A stretch of DNA of 36,467 nt from Hallerella sp963660435 (GTDB lineage Bacteria; Fibrobacterota; Fibrobacteria; Fibrobacterales; Fibrobacteraceae), in assembly GCA_963660435.1 (NCBI GenBank), contig CAVKYI010000018.1:1-36467 (forward strand). The letters are read 5' to 3'. Position 1 is the first letter of the stretch; the number at the start of each line of letters is the position of its first letter. Under the pieces are notes generated by a model. It worked only from the letters and a program-made list of their open reading frames with translations, was not told the origin of the DNA and made no database searches. This document shows, one piece after another, positions 23,150 through 30,755 of this stretch. The position numbers and the translations under genes are program-made.

Positions 23150-23368
23150 TCAATACCAACGGAATCCTTGGCGCTTCATGCAGCTAGAAACGAAGTCTCC
23201 GCGCTGGACATGGTTTATGCCGGCTTCGTATTCGCATTGGGCCAGGGCGTTTTCCGTTTCGAAGTCGCTGACCCCCTGCTTGTGCCAGCCGACGACTGCA
23301 CATCCGGAAAGAAAGAGCAAGAGGAAAAGACAGAAAATTGCGAGGATCTTGTTCATGGCGACAGGCAT
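23150..23368 (-). CDS. Small lipoprotein, 72 aa
   Basis: A signal peptide ending in lipobox LSGC. The mature part of 50 residues has two Cys besides the lipid Cys and ends in R-Q-G-F-R-W-Y. AAGGAG seven bases upstream supports the ATG at 23368 rather than the Met four codons later. It lies 12 bases after the Ser-rich lipoprotein stop. An entericidin-like or assembly-factor role cannot be told from sequence. Similar small lipoproteins occur in outer-membrane complexes. Confidence 0.7.
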   Translation of the reverse strand: MPVAMNKILAIFCLFLLLFLSGCAVVGWHKQGVSDFETENALAQCEYEAGINHVQRGDFVSSCMKRQGFRWY

Positions 23369-23380
23369 TTTTGTTCTCCT

Positions 23381-24151
23381 TTAATACAGATACCAGTTCC
23401 ATTCGAGACTGTATTTTTTGCTCTCGTAGTCCGACTGATAGACCTTTTCGTAGTCGTCCAGATAGCCGATGTAGCTTTTGATGTAGCAGTAGCCCGAGCT
23501 GTAATCGTCATCGAAAAGTACATCTACGTCTAGAACCGTGGGGCATACGTAGATTTTTTCCGTGTTGGCGGGGACAGCGAAACTGGCAGACATTGTGCCA
23601 GACCAGCTTCCTTGATTGGAAAGAGAAAGCAGCGTTCCGGTTGATTTTTTTGTGGTGTCTCCGGTGATGTTCACGAGCTTGATGGCGAAGGAAATTTTCG
23701 GGTCGCCATCGGAGAGAGAACTTTCGTCGAATTTGACGAGTTGCTTGTAGTATGTCATGGAAAAGTTCAGCGTCTTTGCGGTTTCCGTGTAGTATTTTGC
23801 GCTGGAACTGGAACTCGAATAGTAATAATCGTACGAGCTGGAGCTGGAATAGCCGCATTGATATCCATAATAGGAACAGCACCAAGAGTCGGAATGGGTC
23901 GAAGTCCCGTAATAGCAGGCGGTCGCTTCGCTTTGCGAGGAACTGCTGCTATGGCACTGGTAGCCGTAATACTCGCAGCACCAGGAATCGGAATGGTCGG
24001 ATGTCCCGTTGCGGCAGTTCCTTTTTTCCAGGTCCTGTTCGTAAATGGCGGAGTCCATCTCTTCCTCGGCGGCGGAAAGTCCGTTCTCGTCGCCGCATCC
24101 GAAGAGGAAAAGCGCCAGGGCGAAAATCGGCATGGTTTTTGCGAATGTCAT
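23381..24151 (-). CDS. Ser-rich lipoprotein with duplicated Cys module, 256 aa
   Basis: A signal peptide with lipobox LFGC (Cys19). Two copies of a module of about 30 residues, x-G-T-S-x-H-S-D-S-W-C-C-x-Y-Y-G-Y-Q-C, each end in a run of Ser; a third Ser/Tyr-rich stretch follows. Poly-Ser linkers of this kind join domains in Fibrobacter secreted proteins. From about 135 to the end is a beta-rich domain that finishes W-N-W-Y-L-Y. AAGGAG precedes the ATG at 24151; longer frames read through the upstream gene. Its last 24 bases reappear exactly in the first cluster. It is probably an outer-surface lipoprotein held by disulfide knots. Confidence 0.78.
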   Translation of the reverse strand: MTFAKTMPIFALALFLFGCGDENGLSAAEEEMDSAIYEQDLEKRNCRNGTSDHSDSWCCEYYGYQCHSSSSSQSEATACYYGTSTHSDSWCCSYYGYQCGYSSSSSYDYYYSSSSSSAKYYTETAKTLNFSMTYYKQLVKFDESSLSDGDPKISFAIKLVNITGDTTKKSTGTLLSLSNQGSWSGTMSASFAVPANTEKIYVCPTVLDVDVLFDDDYSSGYCYIKSYIGYLDDYEKVYQSDYESKKYSLEWNWYLY

Positions 24152-24162
24152 CGTTTTCTCCT

Positions 24163-25590
24163 TTAGAATGCGAAGTCCAGCTTGACGCGCCAGGTGTCGG
24201 CGCCGTCTTTGTATGGGGTGCCCTTGTCGTCGGCGTATGTGCTCTTGGCGATAGCGAGCCATTGCCATTCGATGGAAACGTGGCGATAGATTTCGAGACC
24301 GATGCCCATGAATCCCAGAAAATCGAAATCCGAAGAAGCGTAGGAACTGGCGTCCCATTCGTCGCCGTAGGGATCGCTGTAATAGTATTTGCTGTTGTAT
24401 TTAAAGTACCAGTTGTACCATTGGTAGATGGGCTTTCGGATGTTCCAGTTGAAGCTAAAGAACGGGCTCATGGCCTTTCCGATGGGGAATCCGAAGCGAA
24501 ATTCGATGGGAAGTTCCGCGACGATATTGTGGTAGGAAATCCCCGCGCTCGTACTTTTGTAATCTTCCAAATCGTATTCGCTATACTGATAGACCGCTCC
24601 GAGCCCCCATTGAAACGAGCCGTATTTGTAAAAGTAGGACCGCATAAAGACGTCAAGTCCCGCCGTGATGCTCGCGTCCCGGGAAGCCTTGCGGTCGAGA
24701 AGCGACTTGTCGTAAATCTGCCCGACATGTGCGGAAATTCCCAGGTAAAAATGGCGATAGCTGTTTTCTGTCGGAGCTGCGGGTAATTGAGCAGGCGCGT
24801 TTCGAGAAGGCTGGGTGGAATCCGTGGGAGCCTTTGCCGTGTTGGCGGGAAGCGTGGCGAGCGGTGCCGCGGAAACCGTATCTTTTGGAGGCTCCCTGAA
24901 TGTCTGGATGTCGATGAGCGCCATATCGGACTTCTTAAGCGTAACGAACAGCATGGAATCCGGAACGGTCTTTTGGAAAGCGTAGATGGAATCCGCGGCG
25001 AGAGACAGGTTCTCTGTCTTCTTGAAAAGAGCCTGGAATCTTTCAAGGCTGTCCGCCTTGGCCTTTTCGGCGAGGCGCGCTTCCTGTTCGGCGAACGCCT
25101 GGCACTTGCAGATGCTTTCGATTCGAACGCACGAGCTGTCCTTCGCCTTTTCTGCCGGGCAGAATTCGCAAAAGTTCTGGCATTCGACGCTTAGCGTGAT
25201 AAGGGATTCGGGATTTGCCGTGGAATCCGTTGCGGTTTTTTCCGCCTGCGCTTCGGATACGAGCCCTTTGACGGACTTGGGGAGCTTTGCCTTGTGGAAA
25301 TACTTGAGCTCGTCGTTCTGGATGTTTACCTTGAACGCGCAGAATTCCTTCAGGCAGTTTTCCGAGAGGTTCGTCTTGAGCGTTTCCTTCAGGGACTTGA
25401 TCTTTTCGGCCTTGGCCGTTTCGTTCGCCTGGATGCTGTCGAGAAGGGCCGCGCAACCGCACAGGGTGTCGATCCGCGAACAAGTCGAATCGGTCGCGTT
25501 TTCCTTGCACGGGACGCAAAGCTGGGCGCACATCTCGTTTGCGAAAAGCGATGAAGAAAAAAGAAAAAGGACAAGGGCAAGTTTTTTCAT
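24163..25590 (-). CDS. Outer-membrane beta-barrel protein with Cys repeats (copy 2), 475 aa
   Basis: Paralogue of the 14963-16447 protein and similar along its whole length. The signal peptide has a short hydrophobic core and F-A-N. Six-Cys repeat one is at Cys21, 25, 28, 37, 44 and 46, a single C-x4-C pair at 79/84, and repeat two at Cys137, 141, 144, 154, 161 and 163. A Lys/Ala/Glu-rich helix and a Pro/Thr/Ala linker follow, then a barrel from about 310 ending L-D-F-A-F. AAGGAG precedes the ATG. It heads the six-gene operon down to 21793. The long minus-strand leader at 25648-25750 could control it. Binding partner and cargo unknown. Confidence 0.82.
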   Translation of the reverse strand: MKKLALVLFLFSSSLFANEMCAQLCVPCKENATDSTCSRIDTLCGCAALLDSIQANETAKAEKIKSLKETLKTNLSENCLKEFCAFKVNIQNDELKYFHKAKLPKSVKGLVSEAQAEKTATDSTANPESLITLSVECQNFCEFCPAEKAKDSSCVRIESICKCQAFAEQEARLAEKAKADSLERFQALFKKTENLSLAADSIYAFQKTVPDSMLFVTLKKSDMALIDIQTFREPPKDTVSAAPLATLPANTAKAPTDSTQPSRNAPAQLPAAPTENSYRHFYLGISAHVGQIYDKSLLDRKASRDASITAGLDVFMRSYFYKYGSFQWGLGAVYQYSEYDLEDYKSTSAGISYHNIVAELPIEFRFGFPIGKAMSPFFSFNWNIRKPIYQWYNWYFKYNSKYYYSDPYGDEWDASSYASSDFDFLGFMGIGLEIYRHVSIEWQWLAIAKSTYADDKGTPYKDGADTWRVKLDFAF

Positions 25591-25647
25591 AAGTGGCGCT
25601 CCTTTTTCGCGAAAACGATCCGCGATGGCTCCCGGAGCTTGGCCTTG

Positions 25648-25750
25648 CGCCTTTTCGATATAAAAAAGGCGTGGGTTCCGTTTTTCGCGTGCTTGCAGAC
25701 TGAGGTTCGGCAAAACCTATACGCACAAACAGACGACAACGACCCACGCC
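25648..25750 (-). promoter_or_regulatory. Structured leader/attenuator candidate before the barrel operon
   Basis: On the minus strand, a 9-bp perfect stem (25742-25750 with 25668-25676) closes a 65-base loop and is followed directly by TTTTTT (25662-25667), an intrinsic-terminator shape. Inside the loop AGGTT/AACCT (25703-25707, 25714-25718) forms a hairpin. The 3' arm also overlaps a second perfect 8-bp inverted repeat, CGCCTTTT/AAAAGGCG (25648-25655, 25664-25671), that cannot form at the same time. Two exclusive structures at a terminator about 70 bases before the ATG is the layout of a riboswitch or attenuator. No known class was recognised. Confidence 0.5.
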
Positions 25751-25928
25751 CCGAATGGGACGTGAGCGTTTGCATGCTTATTCTCTGCGCGTGAATTTTG
25801 CCGATTCCAGTCTCGAGAATAAGGTGCAAAAGCTCTTTAAAATCCAACCGCGATTTCTCGCTATGTGTTATAAAAATAAGAGAAACGGGCGTTGTTGTCA
25901 ATACCGTGTCGTGAAACTTGTCACATGT

Positions 25929-25957
25929 TTGACGATTCGTCTCGAAATCTCTATATT
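25929..25957 (+). promoter_or_regulatory. Strong promoter facing a gene-poor region
   Basis: TTGACG (25929-25934), exactly 17 bp, TATATT (25952-25957). It resembles the best promoter in this window, but the next convincing plus-strand gene is 1.6 kb away. A short untranslated transcript is therefore likely. Confidence 0.65.
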
Positions 25958-25963
25958 TTTGTG

Positions 25964-26136
25964 TATTCATCGGTTTTTGTTGAAGTGGCTCGAAAATTAA
26001 AGTTAAAATTTTATTGTTATTCTGAACGTTTTTTTTTCTTATGAATTTTAAATTGCGGAAAAGATGCGCAGTCCGGGCGACCTATGCGCAGGATTTGTTG
26101 CCGAACCGGTCTGTAGGTCGTCGGACTGCGATTTTT
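25964..26136 (+). ncRNA. Candidate small RNA ending in a terminator-like stem
   Basis: Expected start about 25964 from the promoter above, with an AT-rich first 100 bases. It ends in a 15-bp GC-rich stem with one bulged G (26067-26082 with 26116-26130, loop 33 bases) followed by A-TTTTT (26131-26136). The predicted product is about 170 bases. It resembles no RNA class I know. The GC-rich stretch 26137-26250 beyond it is also self-complementary and unassigned. Whole gene-free region 25591-26326: leader of the barrel operon, this promoter and RNA, and the GGGACA repeat. Confidence 0.4.
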
Positions 26137-26306
26137 CGGGGCGCGGGCGTCAGTCGTTTCTGCGCTTTCCGCCGGACGGTTTTCCCGGATTTTTTGACGG
26201 GTATCCGGCACCGTGCGGATCATGCTTGGGCTGTGGCATAAGAGCCTCCTATGAAATGTCCCGAAAGGAATTTTTCAAGACATCTAGAAAGCTAGATTCC
26301 CCCGCG

Positions 26307-26322
26307 GGGACAATTGGGGACA
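26307..26322 (+). repeat. GGGACAA-NN-GGGGACA direct repeat, copy 2
   Basis: GGGACAATTGGGGACA, matching 21645-21660 in all but the two variable central bases. Just upstream are a perfect hairpin ATCTAG/CTAGAT (26282-26287, 26292-26297) and the palindrome TCCCCGCGGGGA-like stretch near 26299-26310. Confidence 0.5.
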
Positions 26323-26326
26323 GATT

Positions 26327-26710
26327 TTAGGGCCTGGAATCTTCTTCGCGGATGACTTGTTCGCGGATCGTTGCCGAGAGCCTTTTCATTTCTTCGCAAA
26401 TCGGATCGTTTTGTACGAGATCCAGGAGAGGTTGTGGCTGGATCGGGCTTTCGTCTTTTAAATATTGAAGGAACTTCGACAATTCCCGGTAAGATTGGGA
26501 TTCCGGATCGTCGCCAAGGCGTGACCGGTATTTCTTGAACTTTTCGACCCATCGCCTGGCTTCGCTTTCGCTGTCATCGTTGCATTCGCCGTGGTCGTTG
26601 CTCCAGCCGTGATATTCCCTGATCGCGCTGCCAAAGGATTTTCCGCTTTTGGCGAGCCGCCTGTCGATTTCTTTTAGCAGGGAATTTTCGGTATCTTTCC
26701 TAGTCGGCAT
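26327..26710 (-). CDS. Hypothetical soluble protein, 127 aa
   Basis: Charged, helical and with no signal or membrane segment. A W-x3-F-x3-R stretch near residue 54 and a P-x-P-L-L-D near 93 stand out, but no family was recognised. It overlaps the preceding gene's stop by 11 bases, so it is translated with the coiled-coil membrane protein upstream. Its own 3' end touches the GGGACA repeat at 26322, so the repeat marks the edge of this operon. Confidence 0.6.
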   Translation of the reverse strand: MPTRKDTENSLLKEIDRRLAKSGKSFGSAIREYHGWSNDHGECNDDSESEARRWVEKFKKYRSRLGDDPESQSYRELSKFLQYLKDESPIQPQPLLDLVQNDPICEEMKRLSATIREQVIREEDSRP

Positions 26711-27374
26711 TGCACTTTATACGGATGTTTTCGAACTTGTCCTTTGGATATTTTCTTTGCAGTGTCTTTAGCGTTTTGATACAGCATTTGACCTGCTCCT
26801 TAAACTCGTAAGGATACATGGAATGGCCCTGGGCGTTGATGCAGTTGTGAATTGCCTCGAATTCGTTTTCGACGGGGGAGCGATCCCTGTATTCTTCCTG
26901 AAGTTTCAAGTTTTCCTTTCTATAGCTTTTTGCCAGGTTTTCCAGACTGTCGATTTGATTGTCCCTGATCGTTACTTCGCTTTGTTCGTTTTTATACGCG
27001 ATAAGGCTCTCGTCTTTTCCTTTCCGGAGCGATTCGCTCGCTTCTTCGCATTGTTTCAGTTCGCTGTTCGTGTTTTCTAGCGCGGATAGGCAATTTTCCT
27101 GTTGGCCGATGACGCGCTCCAGGGAGTCGATCGTGATTCTATAGGAGGTGATTTTTGATCGGAGTTGTTCCTGGATTTCTAGCCATTTGGCTTGCTTGGA
27201 TGCGGCATCTTGCAGAAGCGAATCCGCAATTTCGTAGGGTTGCCTTTCCTGGGCAAGCTTGTCGAGTTCATCGACCTTGTCGCCGCAGATGTATCCACCC
27301 ATGGCGCATATGATGCCCGTCGTCACGAGAAGCTTTGCCTTTCCACCGGTCTTTGGAGAATTTTCCTTATCCAT
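26700..27374 (-). CDS. Membrane-anchored coiled-coil protein, 224 aa
   Basis: A single N-terminal hydrophobic segment (about 14-32, G-I-I-C-A-M-G-G-Y) anchors it, followed by a long helix (35-165) rich in Leu, Glu, Lys and Gln with heptad spacing. The C-terminal 55 residues contain C-x(23)-C-C and a final C-N-A-D. AGGAACA lies upstream of the ATG. Layout resembles phage Rz/spanin-like or cell-wall spacer proteins, but no such gene neighbourhood is present. First gene of a two-gene operon; the 169-bp gap to the divergent SDR gene has no clear promoter pair. Confidence 0.68.
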   Translation of the reverse strand: MDKENSPKTGGKAKLLVTTGIICAMGGYICGDKVDELDKLAQERQPYEIADSLLQDAASKQAKWLEIQEQLRSKITSYRITIDSLERVIGQQENCLSALENTNSELKQCEEASESLRKGKDESLIAYKNEQSEVTIRDNQIDSLENLAKSYRKENLKLQEEYRDRSPVENEFEAIHNCINAQGHSMYPYEFKEQVKCCIKTLKTLQRKYPKDKFENIRIKCNAD

Positions 27375-27579
27375 GATTTGCCTGTTCCTCTCTTTTCAAT
27401 CTAGCAACTTTTGCAAGCGTTAGCAATCGCGTGGATTTTGCTTTTTGCGTTTCGACGGGCGACAATGTTTCATTCGGGGGGTCGCGAGGCCTGTATGCAA
27501 TTTATAACGATGCGGCCCTCGAAAAATTTGGTAAAATGAATCTATGGATAGTTCAAGAATCGAAAGAAAAGAGGCAAGG

Positions 27580-28314
27580 ATGTTAAATGTCAAGAATCGC
27601 TGGTGTCTTGTTACGGGAGCTTCTCGGGGCGTGGGTCGCGAAATCGCCAATCGGATGGCGGCTCTCGGGGTGAATCTTATCTTGCAGAGCCGTTCCCGGA
27701 AACATTCGGAAGAAATCGCTTCGCTTGCGAGAATCCGCGGGGTCGAGGCTCTGCCCGTAGAGTGCGAACTGGAAAATCCCGAATCCATCCGTGCCATGCT
27801 GATGGAAATCGACGCGACCGGTCAGAATGTCGATCTGGTGTTCAACAACGCGGGGCAGATGAGCCGTTACTTTTCGGACTATACGAAGAACACTCTGGAA
27901 GATTTTCGGCAGGCGATGGCGGTGAACTTTTTTGCTCCGGTTCAGATTGCCTATCATTTTTTGCCGAAGATGATTCAAAAAGGTTTTGGCCGAATGCTTC
28001 TTACGACTAGCGGAATCGCGAGCGAACCGGAACTTGCCGGCTACGCCTGCGCCAAGGCGGCTCTTTCCAAGTTTGTCCGGGATTTCGCGTGCAAGCTGAA
28101 CGGATCGGACGTGATGATGAATCTGATGGATCCGGGATGGCTTCGCACGGATTTGGGCGGTCCCAATGCGCCGAACGACGTTTCTTCCGTTGTTCCCGGA
28201 GCGCTTGTCGGAAACTTGCTCGACGACGGAAAAAGCGGACGATTGTTCTCTGCCCAGGAGTATGCGGGGATGTCCTTGGAAGAGGCGCTTCGAAAGGCCG
28301 CGGAGAAGGATTGA
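27580..28314 (+). CDS. Short-chain dehydrogenase/reductase
   Basis: 244-aa classical SDR. The cofactor loop T-G-A-S-R-G-V-G lies near residues 12-19; the N-N-A-G structural motif and catalytic S-G-I-A-S ... Y-A-C-A-K follow at the expected spacing. Arg after the Gly-rich loop favours NADP(H). The ATG at 27580 has GAGG about eight bases upstream; the ATG at 27544 lacks one and adds 12 charged residues. Substrate unknown. Its stop lies three bases from the convergent C-S lyase stop at 28318. Confidence 0.85.
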   Translation: MLNVKNRWCLVTGASRGVGREIANRMAALGVNLILQSRSRKHSEEIASLARIRGVEALPVECELENPESIRAMLMEIDATGQNVDLVFNNAGQMSRYFSDYTKNTLEDFRQAMAVNFFAPVQIAYHFLPKMIQKGFGRMLLTTSGIASEPELAGYACAKAALSKFVRDFACKLNGSDVMMNLMDPGWLRTDLGGPNAPNDVSSVVPGALVGNLLDDGKSGRLFSAQEYAGMSLEEALRKAAEKD

Positions 28315-28317
28315 GCG

Positions 28318-29517
28318 TTAGCCGTAAAAGGCGTCTTTCAGTCTTTTCAAGGCGCACTCGAGCGTTTGACGCGGGCACGCCAGATTGATGCGCTCGAATC
28401 CGCGACCCGGTTTTCCGAACCGCTCGCCGCTGTTGAGCCAGAGCCTAGCCCTGTGCAGGACGATGTCGTCGATTTCCGCCGGAGACTTCTTCAACCCGTT
28501 GAAGTCCAGCCAGGCAAGGTAGGTCGCTTCGGTTGGCGTAAGCCTTATTCCGGGAAGATGACTGTGTACAAATTCGTCTAAAAAGTCGATGTTTCCCCGG
28601 ATATATTCGAGCAAGGCGTCTAGCCATTCTTCGCCGTGCCTGTAGGCGGCTTCGGAGGCGATTAGCCCGGCTACGTTGACCTGGCTGTAGGCGACGGCAT
28701 CGATTTCGTGTCGAATCGCTTCTCTCAATTTCCTGTTCGATATGAATGCGTGGGCGATTTGCAGTCCGGCGAGATTGAAAGTCTTTGTGGGGGCTGTCAC
28801 GGAAACGGTAATATCCGAAATTTTTTCGGAAAGGGATGCCATCATCAGGTGCTTCCCGCGAAAGATAAAGTCGTTGTGGATCTCGTCGCTTACGATGAGG
28901 ACGTGATGCCTTAGACAGATTTCGCCAAGTTTCGCCAGTTCTTCTTCGCTCCATACGCGGCTTACCGGATTGTGCGGATTGCAGAGGAAGAAAAGCTTGG
29001 CGTGGCTTTCTCGAATCTTCTGTTCGAAATCGGAAAAGTCGATGTCATAGCGACCGTTTTCCGCAAGAACCAGGTCGCTGCTTACGACCTTTCGTCCGCT
29101 CGCTTCGATAAGTTCCCGAAAATGCATATAGACGGGTTCCTGGATGAGAATCGCGTCGTTCTTTTCGGTAAAGGCGTTTACGGCCATCGCGAGCAGGAAC
29201 ATTGCGCCGGGCGCCTTGACAACCCAATCGCTACTCGAAATTTCAAACCGATGTCTGCGAAAGTAAAAATCCCGAAGCGCCAGGAAATAGTCTTCCTTTG
29301 ATTCGCTGTACCCGAAGATTCCATGTTCGACTTGACGTGTCAAGGCGTCCTGGATATAGGACGATGTCTGAAAATCCATGTCGGCGACCCAGAGCGGAAT
29401 GATGTCGTCGCTTTCTCCGGGCTTTGCGACTCCGCGCTCGACGGCGAAATCCCATTTGAGGGAATGTGTGCCGCGGCGATCGATCTGCTTGTCGAAATTT
29501 AAATTGCGTTCCGTCAT
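28318..29517 (-). CDS. PatB/MalY-type cystathionine beta-lyase (aminotransferase fold)
   Basis: A PLP enzyme of fold type I splitting C-S bonds of cystathionine or S-substituted cysteines to pyruvate, ammonia and a thiol. 399 aa. Visible marks: L-W-V-A-D-M-D-F (42-49), C-N-P-H-N-P-V-S-R-V-W (179-189), S-D-E-I-H-N-D (210-216) and the PLP lysine Lys245 in T-A-P-T-K-T-F-N-L-A-G. These are MalY/PatB features rather than plain aspartate aminotransferase. The start overlaps the upstream PLP gene stop as ATGA (29514-29517), so they are coupled. It is the last gene of the five-gene sulfur operon. Confidence 0.93.
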   Translation of the reverse strand: MTERNLNFDKQIDRRGTHSLKWDFAVERGVAKPGESDDIIPLWVADMDFQTSSYIQDALTRQVEHGIFGYSESKEDYFLALRDFYFRRHRFEISSSDWVVKAPGAMFLLAMAVNAFTEKNDAILIQEPVYMHFRELIEASGRKVVSSDLVLAENGRYDIDFSDFEQKIRESHAKLFFLCNPHNPVSRVWSEEELAKLGEICLRHHVLIVSDEIHNDFIFRGKHLMMASLSEKISDITVSVTAPTKTFNLAGLQIAHAFISNRKLREAIRHEIDAVAYSQVNVAGLIASEAAYRHGEEWLDALLEYIRGNIDFLDEFVHSHLPGIRLTPTEATYLAWLDFNGLKKSPAEIDDIVLHRARLWLNSGERFGKPGRGFERINLACPRQTLECALKRLKDAFYG

Positions 29518-30683
29518 TTGGATTCTTTCCTCGCTTTTTGAAAGGCGTTCTGTAGATCCTGCAAGATATCTTCGATGTTCTCGATTCCGACGGACAGTCG
29601 AAGCGTCTTGTCCGTAATTCCGTTCTGCAGGAGGATATCCTTGGGAACATCGGCGTGTGTCTGCGTAATCGGGTAGGTGACAAGCGTTTCGACTCCGCCG
29701 AGACTTTCGGCAAATTGCACCAACTGTACATTCTGCAGGATGGAAAGCGCCATCTGTTCGCTTTGAACCTGAAAGGTTATCATGCCGCCGAATCCGCGTG
29801 CCTGCTTCTGGAGAATTCGAAATCCCGGATGGGATTCGAGGCCGGGATAGATGACTTGGGAAACTTCCTTTTGGCGCAGGAGAAACCTTGCGATTTGAAA
29901 CGCGTTCTCCTGGGCGCGCTCCATGCGGATGCCGAGCGTCTTGAGCCCGCGCAGGATAAGCCAGGAATCAAACGGGGCGAGGCCTGCGCCTGTCGTCTTG
30001 ACAAGAAACCGGAGCCTTTCTTCGACATCCTTTCTGTTCGTGACGAGAAATCCGGCGAGAGTATCGTTATGCCCGCCTAGATACTTTGTTCCGCTATGGA
30101 CGACGATGTCCGCGCCGAGTTCTAGCGGATTTTGAAAATAGGGAGAAAGAAACGTGTTATCGACAACCAGCAGAATTCCGTGCCTTTTGGCGATTCGGGC
30201 ATATCTTTCGATGTCGTGAACGTGCATCATCGGATTTGTCGGCGTTTCCAGGTAGATCGCCCTGGTACGCTCGTCGATGAAATTTTCCATGTCTTCCCTG
30301 GAAAAATCGACCAGCGTGATCTGCAATCCGTTCTTTCTTGAAACTTGTTCGAAAAGACGGATGCTTCCTCCATAGAGGTCAGAGTCCGCGACAATCCGGT
30401 CTTCGGGTTCGAAAAGTTCGAAGAGAAGCGTTATTGCCGCCATTCCCGAGGACAAGGCGAATGCGGACGTGCCGTGTTCCAGCGAGGCGACGATCTTTTC
30501 CAGATGCTCGCGCGTCGGATTTTGAAGTCTCGAATAGTCGTAGCCTGTGGATTTTCCGACTGCGGGATGGGCGAATGTCGCTGTCTGGTAGATGGGAAAG
30601 CTGATCGAACCGAAGTGTGGCTTTTCCTGTCCGGATTTTTCTTCTTCGAGATGAATGCATCTTGTGTCGATACATCGTGGCAT
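29514..30683 (-). CDS. Cys/Met metabolism PLP enzyme (cystathionine gamma-synthase/gamma-lyase family)
   Basis: 389 aa, fold type I, Cys/Met metabolism family. Motifs: Y-D-Y-S-R-L-x-N-P-T (48-57), S-S-G-M-A-A-I (78-84), V-D-N-T-F-L-S-P (174-181) and the PLP lysine in H-S-G-T-K-Y-L-G-G-H (196-205, Lys200). Synthase and lyase cannot be told apart without side-pocket analysis; pairing with a C-S lyase suggests a trans-sulfuration route from cysteine to homocysteine or back. The ATG at 30683 has AAGGGA eight bases upstream. A strong stem lies in the 72-bp gap before it, unlike the tight spacing elsewhere in the operon. Confidence 0.9.
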   Translation of the reverse strand: MPRCIDTRCIHLEEEKSGQEKPHFGSISFPIYQTATFAHPAVGKSTGYDYSRLQNPTREHLEKIVASLEHGTSAFALSSGMAAITLLFELFEPEDRIVADSDLYGGSIRLFEQVSRKNGLQITLVDFSREDMENFIDERTRAIYLETPTNPMMHVHDIERYARIAKRHGILLVVDNTFLSPYFQNPLELGADIVVHSGTKYLGGHNDTLAGFLVTNRKDVEERLRFLVKTTGAGLAPFDSWLILRGLKTLGIRMERAQENAFQIARFLLRQKEVSQVIYPGLESHPGFRILQKQARGFGGMITFQVQSEQMALSILQNVQLVQFAESLGGVETLVTYPITQTHADVPKDILLQNGITDKTLRLSVGIENIEDILQDLQNAFQKARKESK

Positions 30684-30700
30684 TTGAAATTCCCTTGAGC

Positions 30701-30746
30701 AAAAGAAAATCACAGGTTCTCCTTCGATGGAAATCCTGCGATTTTC
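30701..30746 (-). terminator. Internal attenuator/terminator in the sulfur operon
   Basis: A 12-bp stem with one G-U pair (minus strand 30746-30735 with 30716-30705), 18-base loop, followed by TTTT (30704-30701). It lies between the LanC-like gene and the gamma-synthase family gene, so it may reduce expression of the last two genes or protect the upstream mRNA end. Confidence 0.5.
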
Positions 30747-30755
30747 AGAGGTACC

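Noticed and set aside
23752..24786. 344-codon plus frame opposite the Ser-rich lipoprotein and barrel genes
   Set aside because: Arises from the repetitive Ser/Cys codons in antisense and crosses two real genes.
25587..25970. 127-codon minus frame upstream of the second barrel gene
   Set aside because: Covers the structured leader and promoter region, has no ribosome site and no recognisable protein features.
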